A stretch of 64,000 bases of DNA from contig NZ_FNWJ01000001.1 of the NCBI RefSeq assembly GCF_900108055.1, positions 992,001 through 1,056,000 of the forward strand, in the 5' to 3' direction. Made by a program: the position numbers and the translations under genes. Source of the stretch: Thermoleophilum album. GTDB lineage: Bacteria > Actinomycetota > Thermoleophilia > Solirubrobacterales > Thermoleophilaceae. The stretch's first letter is position 1, and the number at the start of each line of letters is the position of its first letter. This document shows positions 58,607-64,000 of this stretch, piece after piece. Under the pieces are notes generated by a model, which did no database searches, was not told the DNA's origin, and saw only the letters and a program-made list of their open reading frames with translations.

Positions 58607-59307
58607 CTGCCAGCGAGCGCCTGTTGCTGCGCCCGCTGGCGCGCGCCGATCTGCCGGAGATCGAGCGTTGGTTCGAGGACGCCCGAATCCGGCGCTTCTA
58701 CCTCCTCACCGAGCAGGGAGTTGACGCCTCGACCCTCGAACGGGCGATCGAGTGGTCGTCGAGCGACCCCGATGTCGCAGCCTGGGCGATCGAGGAGCGC
58801 GACGGCTCACTCGCCGGCCTTGGGAACTGGCGGGCCGATCCGCTGTTTCGAGACATCTACGAGATCGAGGTCACGCTCGGGCCGCACATGCCCGCCGGGC
58901 GCGGCTACGGGACCGAAGCACACGCGCTGGTCCTGGACCACCTGATGCGCAGCCGCCCAGCTGCCAAGGTGGTGGGAAGAGCACTTGCCGACAACTTCGC
59001 GGTGATCGCACTGGCACGGCGCCTTGGTTTCGTCGAAGAAGGCCGACTGCGACGCCACGTGCGGATCGGCGAGGAGCGCATCGACCTGGTGGTGATGGGG
59101 ATCCTGCGTGAGGAGTGGGAGCGCCGGCGCGCATTCGATGCGCCAAGGGCCGTCGCTGTGTCTGCGGCCGCCGCGGTGTCCGACGCTCATCGTCCGAGGG
59201 GCGGCGAGAACGGTCGTCGCGCTGTCAGGATGGTGAGCGATGCAGTCGCGTCCGAGCCCACCGCGAGGACGGGATGTCCGTCGCGCGACACGGGAGGCGG
59301 TCGCTAG
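58582..59307 (+). CDS. GNAT family acetyltransferase (RimJ/RimL-like)
   Basis: A 241-residue protein. Residues 1-180 match RimJ/RimL-type acetyltransferases: SERLLLRPLARADLPEIERW, IEVTLGPHMPAGRGYGTEAH with the acetyl-CoA loop, and ADNFAVIALARRLGFVEEGR then RRHVRIGEERID. The last 60 residues are low complexity and overlap the PadR gene. ATG 58582 lies inside the end of the membrane protein gene (25-base overlap), so it belongs to the same transcript. N-terminal acylation of the mature peptide is a possible role, since RimJ/RimL enzymes modify protein N-termini; housekeeping use is equally possible. Confidence 0.75.
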   Translation: MHAGPTYVAASERLLLRPLARADLPEIERWFEDARIRRFYLLTEQGVDASTLERAIEWSSSDPDVAAWAIEERDGSLAGLGNWRADPLFRDIYEIEVTLGPHMPAGRGYGTEAHALVLDHLMRSRPAAKVVGRALADNFAVIALARRLGFVEEGRLRRHVRIGEERIDLVVMGILREEWERRRAFDAPRAVAVSAAAAVSDAHRPRGGENGRRAVRMVSDAVASEPTARTGCPSRDTGGGR

Positions 59308-59710
59308 CGCCGCCCGGGCACCGGCCCTCCGTCAAGCCGGTAGACCGCAAGATCCGATCACCGGCGCGTTGGTGCGCCGGGAAGTCCTGCCGCTGCTCGT
59401 CCTGCACTTCATCGCCGAGCAGCCCTCCTACGGGAATCAGTTGATGGAGCGGATCGCGAAGCTGACGGAGGGCGTTCTATCCGTCAACCCCAACACGATG
59501 TACCCGCTGCTCCGCCAGCTCGAGTCGCAGGGCCTGATCGAGGGCAAGTGGGAGCACCCCGTGCGCCGCACTCGGCGCTACTACTCGCTGACCGATGCCG
59601 GGCGCGCCGAGCTCGAGCGTCTGCGGCGCGAGGTGCGGCCGTTCCTGCGTGCCGTGCGCGACAGCGTGGAGCGCATCTGCAGCGAGCTCTACGCGCCCCC
59701 CTCCCGCTAA
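59240..59710 (+). CDS. PadR-family transcriptional regulator
   Basis: A 156-residue regulator. The N-terminal 40 residues are basic and lie within the end of the acetyltransferase gene. The PadR winged helix follows: LPLLVLHFIAEQPSYGNQLM, GVLSVNPNTMYPLLRQLESQ and the wing GKWEHPVRRTRRYYSLTDAG, then a C-terminal dimerisation helix. PadR proteins repress exporter and detoxification genes in response to small molecules, so it could control the peptide locus. ATG 59240 is used; a later start at the GTG near LVRREVLP is possible. Confidence 0.85.
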   Translation: MQSRPSPPRGRDVRRATREAVASAARAPALRQAGRPQDPITGALVRREVLPLLVLHFIAEQPSYGNQLMERIAKLTEGVLSVNPNTMYPLLRQLESQGLIEGKWEHPVRRTRRYYSLTDAGRAELERLRREVRPFLRAVRDSVERICSELYAPPSR

Positions 59711-59768
59711 ATCGCAAGGCCACGTCGCTGATGGCGTGATCGGCCGCGCTGCCGTCTAGCTGCACATT

Positions 59769-59787
59769 CTCGATTCATTCGATCGAG
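59769..59787. promoter_or_regulatory. 19-bp inverted repeat in the cys operon promoter region
   Basis: CTCGAT and ATCGAG flank a 7-base spacer. TACGAT at 59795-59800 could be the -10, so the repeat would cover the -35 and spacer. The operon is for sulfur uptake and an Rrf2 regulator gene lies at the far end, making this a candidate operator for it. Confidence 0.45.
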
Positions 59788-59847
59788 TATCTGCTACGAT
59801 CGCCCGCCTCAAAAGGTGTAAAACCTGACCAGGAAAGGGGGTAATAG

Positions 59848-60855
59848 GTGACTGAGGATTCGCGACCGCTCCCGACGCGCAGGGCGGTGCGTAGCGCGCG
59901 CGCGTTGAGCGCGACGTTGGCTGCTGTCTTGCTCGCAACGCTTGCCGCCGCCTGCGGCGGTTCCGCAACCACGGGCGGTTCTCGGAGCGTGTCGCTCGTT
60001 GGCTTCTCGACCCCCCAAGTTGTCTACGACGAAGTGATCCCCGCCTTCCAGAGGACCAAGGGCGGCAAGGACGTGCGCGTCTCGACCTCCTTCGGGCCCT
60101 CGGGCGAGCAGAGCCGGGCGGTCGCGGGCGGCCTCAAGGCCGACATCGTGAACTTCTCGATCGAGCCCGACGTGACACGGCTCGTCGATGCGGGGATCGT
60201 GCCGAAGGACTGGAAGCGACGGGCGCGCGGCGGGTTCGTGGCGCACTCGGTGGTTGCACTGATCGTGAGACCGGGTAATCCGCGACGCATCCGCGGCTGG
60301 GACGATCTGCTGCGCCCCGGGATTCAGGTGGTCACGCCGAACACGCAGACCTCCGGCGCGGCCAAGTGGAACCTGATCGCCGCCTACGCGGCACGCGGCC
60401 CGCGCTTCGTCGAGCGGCTTTTGCGCGAGCACGTGAAGGTGCAACCGAAGTCCGGTCGCGAGGCGCTCCAGACCTTCACCTCGGGGGTCGGGGATGTCCT
60501 CGTCTCGTACGAGTCGGAAGCGATCACCGCCCGCCGCAAGGGCCAACGCCTCGACTTGGTGATCCCCGACGAGACGCTTCGCATCGACCTACCGATCGCC
60601 CTGACCAAGAGCGGCGAGCGCTCGACGGCTGCGCGCGCTTTCCTCGACTACCTGTTCACGGCCGCCGCCCAGCGCGTCTGGGCGGAGTGGGGTTACCGTC
60701 CCCAGGACCCGGAGGTTGCGCGGGAGTTCGCGGAGCGCTTCCCCGCGCCGCGGCGGCTGCACACGATCAGCGAGTTGGGTGGTTGGCGGCGCGTCGACGC
60801 GCAGCTCTTCGATCCCGAGAAGGGCCTGGTGTCGAGGATCGAAGCGCGGCGGTGA
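59848..60855 (+). CDS. Sulfate/thiosulfate ABC transporter substrate-binding lipoprotein
   Basis: A 335-residue protein with a signal peptide ending in LLATLAAACGGS (lipobox). The mature domain matches Sbp/CysP: SVSLVGFSTPQVVYDEVIPA, FGPSGEQSRAVAGGLKADIV, NFSIEPDVTRLVDAGIVPKD and the later NTQTSGAAKWNLIAAYAA. It binds sulfate or thiosulfate outside the membrane and delivers it to CysT/CysW. GTG 59848 is preceded by AAAGGGGG. Its stop overlaps the CysT start. It heads the four-gene sulfur uptake operon. Confidence 0.92.
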   Translation: MTEDSRPLPTRRAVRSARALSATLAAVLLATLAAACGGSATTGGSRSVSLVGFSTPQVVYDEVIPAFQRTKGGKDVRVSTSFGPSGEQSRAVAGGLKADIVNFSIEPDVTRLVDAGIVPKDWKRRARGGFVAHSVVALIVRPGNPRRIRGWDDLLRPGIQVVTPNTQTSGAAKWNLIAAYAARGPRFVERLLREHVKVQPKSGREALQTFTSGVGDVLVSYESEAITARRKGQRLDLVIPDETLRIDLPIALTKSGERSTAARAFLDYLFTAAAQRVWAEWGYRPQDPEVAREFAERFPAPRRLHTISELGGWRRVDAQLFDPEKGLVSRIEARR

Positions 60856-61826
60856 GCGTACGAGCCGAAAACCGCGAGGACCGGCGCGACCAGGCGCGCG
60901 CCGAAGCGGCCCGGCCGCACCATCGGCGAGCGCGGTCCTCGCACCCTTTGGTAGTGCGGTTCTGGTGGTCTCGGTTAGCGCGGTGCTGGCACCACCGGCG
61001 AGCGCGGTCCTCGCGCTACCGGCGCCCGCGCCGCATCGCTGCTACTGCGGGCGGGGGACCGCTGGCGCTCGGCGTCTCCGTGACCTGGCTGTCGGCGGTC
61101 GTCTTGCTGCCGCTTGCCGCGCTCGCCGGGATCGGCGCGCGCGGTGGGGTCGAGGCCTTCGTGGCTTCTGTCACGGCGCCCCAGGCGCGCGCGGCGCTGC
61201 TTCTGTCGATCGCGGTGTCGGCGGCAACGGCGGCCGTCAACGCCGTCTTCGGAACGGCACTCGCCTGGGTGCTCGTGCGCCAGCGCTTCCGCGGTCGGGG
61301 GATCGTCGACGCGCTCGTCGATCTGCCCTTCGCGCTGCCGACGATCGTCGCCGGGCTAACGCTACTCGCGGTCTATGGGCCGGGCTCCCCGCTCGGCGTG
61401 AACATCGCCTTCACGCGCTTCGCCATCGTCGCCGCGCTGGCGCTCGTGACGTTGCCGTTCGTGGTGCGGTCGGTGCAACCGGTGTTGGCCTCGCTAGGCG
61501 GCGAGATCGAGGAAGCGGCGCTGACGCTCGGTGCCTCGCCGGCGCAACTGGCGCGGCGCGTCTTCCTGCCGCTCTTGGCACCGGCGATCGTGAGTGGTTC
61601 GGCGCTTGCTTTCGCCCGCGCAGTCGGCGAGTTCGGCTCGGTGGTGATCGTTTCCGGGAATGTGCCGTTCAAGACCGAGCTAGCGCCCGTCTACATCCTC
61701 AAACGGGTGGAGTCGGGAGACCTGCCAGGAGCCGCCGGCGTGGCCTGCGTTCTGCTCGGGTTGTCGCTAGCGGTGATCGCGATGCTCCGATTCGTCGAGC
61801 GGCGGCGCGGGGTGGTGGCGGCGTGA
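60852..61826 (+). CDS. cysT: Sulfate ABC transporter permease CysT, with an unusual Arg-rich N-terminal extension
   Basis: The core (from about residue 75) is a standard CysT permease: LALGVSVTWLSAVVLLPLAA, DLPFALPTIVAGLTLLAVYG, the EAA-type loop EEAALTLGASPAQLARRVFL and FARAVGEFGSVVIVSGNVPF. GTG 60852 overlaps the binding-protein stop by GTGA. Between this start and the first helix lie about 75 Arg/His/Trp-rich residues encoded partly by a 24-base tandem repeat; CysT proteins normally have a short tail here. The true start might be further in, but no well-placed start or ribosome site is evident. Confidence 0.85.
   Translation: MSVRAENREDRRDQARAEAARPHHRRARSSHPLVVRFWWSRLARCWHHRRARSSRYRRPRRIAATAGGGPLALGVSVTWLSAVVLLPLAALAGIGARGGVEAFVASVTAPQARAALLLSIAVSAATAAVNAVFGTALAWVLVRQRFRGRGIVDALVDLPFALPTIVAGLTLLAVYGPGSPLGVNIAFTRFAIVAALALVTLPFVVRSVQPVLASLGGEIEEAALTLGASPAQLARRVFLPLLAPAIVSGSALAFARAVGEFGSVVIVSGNVPFKTELAPVYILKRVESGDLPGAAGVACVLLGLSLAVIAMLRFVERRRGVVAA
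60929..61024 (+). repeat. Four tandem 24-bp repeats inside the cysT 5' end
   Basis: Four imperfect 24-base units run head to tail at 60929, 60953, 60977 and 61001. Each begins AGCGCGGT or AGTGCGGT; units 1 and 4 share AGCGCGGTCCTCGC. As 24 is a multiple of three they keep the cysT frame, giving four 8-residue units (ARSSHPLV, VRFWWSRL, ARCWHHRR, ARSSRYRR). In another frame the units read as SAVL-type hydrophobic repeats. Confidence 0.85.
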
Positions 61827-62692
61827 GCGCCGAGCTTGTGGCAACAGGGCCGCGCAGGGCGGCAGGGCGCGCTCGCCGGCAGTGGGGGGCGCTCGCCTTG
61901 CGCACCCTCGCCCTTGCGTACCTGGGCGTGCTGCTGGTGGTGCCGCTCGCTTTCGTCGTTTATCGCGCGCTCGAGCCCGGGGTCGCTCAGTTCGTGCGTG
62001 CCCTGACCGCTCTTGAGGCGCTCTCGGCGCTGCGTTTGACGGTTCTTGCAGCGCTCGTCGCGACGGTCGTGTGCGCGGTTTTCGGGACGGCGGTCGCGCT
62101 CGTCGTGGCGCGCTCGCGACTGCCGGGCACCCGTTTCGTCGACAGCTTGCTCGACGTGCCTTTGGCGGTCTCGCCGGTGGTGGTCGGGCTCGCCCTGCTC
62201 GCCCTGTTCGGTCGCGGGGGGTGGTTGGAGCACTTCCCGGTGAAGGTCGCGTTCACGCCGCTCGGCGTCGTCGTAGCTACGACCTTCATCTGCGTGCCCT
62301 ACGTGGCCCGCGAGCTGATTCCGGTCTTGCGCGCGCTCGGGAGCGAGCGCGAACAAGCGGCCCTCACGCTCGGGGCAGGACCTTTGCAGGCGTTCCGGCT
62401 GGTCACGCTGCCGGCTTTGCGTCTCGCCCTGGTGCACGGTGCGGTGCTCTCGCTGGCGCGTGCCCTCGGCGAGTTCGGGGCCGTCAGCGTGATCAGCGGC
62501 AACCTGGTCGGACAGACGCAGACGCTGACCCTGCTGATCCAGCAGCGCTACGAGAACTTCGATCTGGCCGGGGCCTACGCGGCGGCTCTGATGTTGGCCG
62601 CTGCGGCCTGCGCAGCGCTCGTCTTGCTGCTCAAAACGACGGGAGCGTCGTCCTCGGCGCGTGCCCGCGACGGCGAGGAGGTGATCGGTTGA
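61823..62692 (+). CDS. cysW: Sulfate ABC transporter permease CysW
   Basis: A 289-residue permease partnering CysT. Marks are [60 protein letters not shown], the EAA-type loop [20 protein letters not shown] and [20 protein letters not shown], followed by [20 protein letters not shown], which is typical of CysW. GTG 61823 overlaps the cysT stop (GTGA). The short hydrophilic C-terminus overlaps the cysA start by TTGA. Confidence 0.93.
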   Translation: MSAELVATGPRRAAGRARRQWGALALRTLALAYLGVLLVVPLAFVVYRALEPGVAQFVRALTALEALSALRLTVLAALVATVVCAVFGTAVALVVARSRLPGTRFVDSLLDVPLAVSPVVVGLALLALFGRGGWLEHFPVKVAFTPLGVVVATTFICVPYVARELIPVLRALGSEREQAALTLGAGPLQAFRLVTLPALRLALVHGAVLSLARALGEFGAVSVISGNLVGQTQTLTLLIQQRYENFDLAGAYAAALMLAAAACAALVLLLKTTGASSSARARDGEEVIG

Positions 62693-63693
62693 TCGAATTA
62701 CGCAACGTCAGCGTCGCGTTCGGTCCGGTGCGGGCGCTCTCCGACGTCGACCTGCTGGTCGCCGAGGGCGAGCTGGTGGCGCTGCTCGGCCCCTCCGGCT
62801 CGGGCAAGTCGACGCTGCTGCGCGTGGTGGCGGGGCTCGAGCCGCCGGTCGCGGGCACGGTCGTGATCGACGGGCGCGACGTCACCTACGAACCGCCACA
62901 GCGGCGCGGCATCGGCTTCGTCTTCCAGCACTACGCGCCGTTTCCCCACATGACCGTGCGCGAGAACGTTGCTTTCGGTCTACGCGTGCGCCGCGCCCGG
63001 CGCGAGCTGATTCGCCGCCGCGTCGACGAGCTGCTGGCGATGGTCGGACTGGAGAAGTTCGCCGAGCGACGCCCGCACCAACTCTCCGGAGGCCAGCGTC
63101 AGCGCATGGCCCTCGCGCGGGCGCTGGCGATCGAACCGCGAGTGCTTTTGCTCGACGAGCCGTTCGCTGCACTCGACGCTCACGTCCGGCGCGAGCTGCG
63201 CGCGTGGTTGCGCCGGCTACACGACGAGCTCGGCGCGACCACCCTGATGGTGACCCACGACCGCGCCGAGGCCATGGAACTGGCCGACCGCATCGCGGTC
63301 CTCAACGACGGCCGACTCGAACAGGTCGGTCCTCCCGGTGAGCTGTACGACAACCCGCAAACCCCGTTCGTCCGCGACTTCATCGGCGACACGACGAAGA
63401 TCGGCGGGGTGATCGTGCGGCCCGACGAGCTCGAGCTCTCGCACACGCCGATCGACGAAGCTGCGGAGGCGATGATCACGCGGATCGTCGACCTCGGCCC
63501 CGAGATTCGCGTGGAGCTGACGCTCGCCGACGGTGCGCCTGCCGAGGCCCGCTTTGCGCGCCGGCGGTTCCGCGAGCTCGATGTGCGCAGCGGCGACGTC
63601 GTGTGGGTGCGTGTCGCTGGCGACGCTCTAGTCGATCAGCGTCCGGCCGGGCGCACGCGCGTCTCCCTGGCGTCGGGATCGGCAGCCAGCTGA
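62689..63693 (+). CDS. cysA: Sulfate/thiosulfate ABC transporter ATPase CysA
   Basis: A 334-residue ATPase: [20 protein letters not shown], Walker [10 protein letters not shown]-loop [20 protein letters not shown], signature [20 protein letters not shown], Walker [21 protein letters not shown], and [20 protein letters not shown]. After about residue 230 a short regulatory TOBE-like domain follows ([20 protein letters not shown]). TTG 62689 overlaps the cysW stop and has GGAGG 7 bases upstream. Its last 58 bases overlap the end of the Rrf2 gene on the other strand. Confidence 0.94.
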   Translation: MIELRNVSVAFGPVRALSDVDLLVAEGELVALLGPSGSGKSTLLRVVAGLEPPVAGTVVIDGRDVTYEPPQRRGIGFVFQHYAPFPHMTVRENVAFGLRVRRARRELIRRRVDELLAMVGLEKFAERRPHQLSGGQRQRMALARALAIEPRVLLLDEPFAALDAHVRRELRAWLRRLHDELGATTLMVTHDRAEAMELADRIAVLNDGRLEQVGPPGELYDNPQTPFVRDFIGDTTKIGGVIVRPDELELSHTPIDEAAEAMITRIVDLGPEIRVELTLADGAPAEARFARRRFRELDVRSGDVVWVRVAGDALVDQRPAGRTRVSLASGSAAS

Positions 63694-64000
63694 CGCACGC
63701 GGCGGGGCAGGCGCCCAGCCGCGACGTCGGCGAGCGTTACCGCTTCACATACCGAGCGAACGCTCGCGCGCACCGCGATCCAAACGTCTTGGAGCGGCGC
63801 TGCCGAGCCGGCGTACGTTATGCGCTCCGGCGGCTCCCCACGTACGGAGGCGAGCGGCCCCTCGACCGCACGCACGACGTCGGCGATCGTGATCTCGTGT
63901 GGCGGCAACGCGAGCTTGTAGCCGCCTTCGGCGCCGCGTCGCGTTTGCACGAGGCCGGCTGCCCGTAGCTCGCCCAGGATGTTCTCGAGGAAGCTCAAGG
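63636..64000 (-). CDS. Rrf2-family transcriptional regulator, C-terminal part (CymR-like)
   Basis: The frame is open to the window edge, so the start is missing. The visible part has the Rrf2 helix-wing [20 protein letters not shown] followed by [20 protein letters not shown] and [11 protein letters not shown]. The three clustered Cys of FeS-sensing members (IscR/NsrR) are not present, only one Cys in RSVCEAV, which favours the CymR type controlling sulfur metabolism. It is convergent with, and overlaps, the sulfur uptake operon, which may be its target. Confidence 0.85.
   Translation of the reverse strand, partial: LSFLENILGELRAAGLVQTRRGAEGGYKLALPPHEITIADVVRAVEGPLASVRGEPPERITYAGSAAPLQDVWIAVRASVRSVCEAVTLADVAAGRLPRRVRQLAADPDARETRVRPAGR

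Overview
The window is high-GC, densely packed bacterial DNA with an actinobacterial character. Supporting signs are coproheme-pathway HemQ, an actinobacterial-type integration host factor, a complete Mce lipid-import operon, many GTG/TTG starts, ATGA/GTGA/TTGA stop-start overlaps and frequent TANNNT boxes just upstream of start codons. The class Thermoleophilia, perhaps a compact thermophilic genome, is my inference from the overall flavour; nothing here proves it. I see no rRNA, tRNA, CRISPR array, insertion sequence or prophage, and no gene-free stretch over 300 bases.

1-10.2 kb: the end of a ferredoxin-NADP reductase gene; two MerR-type regulators with DICT sensor domains flanking an ECF sigma factor, followed by an SRPBCC protein; hemQ; a PimA-like glycosyltransferase fused to a flippase-like membrane domain; metH.

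10.2-27.5 kb: a lipoprotein gene, then a divergent Mce operon (two YrbE/MlaE permeases, one ATPase, six Mce proteins), an RND/MMPL exporter, a thioredoxin-fold membrane protein, a B3/B4-domain protein and two small unknowns.

27.5-43.5 kb: mIHF, pyruvate kinase, a divergent pair resembling serine palmitoyltransferase and a bacterial ceramide-synthase-like acyltransferase, DNA glycosylase, msrB, a minus-strand operon MoxR-VWA-ABC transporter (NMT1/THI5 type), an O-methyltransferase, citrate synthase, an M20 peptidase and small proteins.

43.5-53.4 kb: an ArsA/Get3-type ATPase with a small partner, a glucuronyl C5-epimerase-like protein, a lipoprotein, an aldo/keto reductase-like protein, an acyl-CoA dehydrogenase and a NarL-type two-component system.

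53.5-59.7 kb: the most interesting part, a compact RiPP (ribosomally made, modified peptide) locus. A 68-residue peptide gene whose last 13 residues end in Thr-x4-Cys is followed by an APH-type kinase, a HopA1-like protein, a degenerate APH-like pseudokinase and an EpiD/TvaF-type cysteine decarboxylase. This set is expected to build a C-terminal AviMeCys ring, as in thioviridamide-type peptides and some class V lanthipeptides, but the thioamide enzymes (YcaO/TfuA) are absent. A membrane protein, an acetyltransferase and a PadR regulator follow in overlapping order.

59.8-64 kb: a sulfate/thiosulfate ABC transporter operon (binding protein, CysT, CysW, CysA) facing the end of an Rrf2-family regulator gene, a plausible CymR-like regulator of sulfur uptake.
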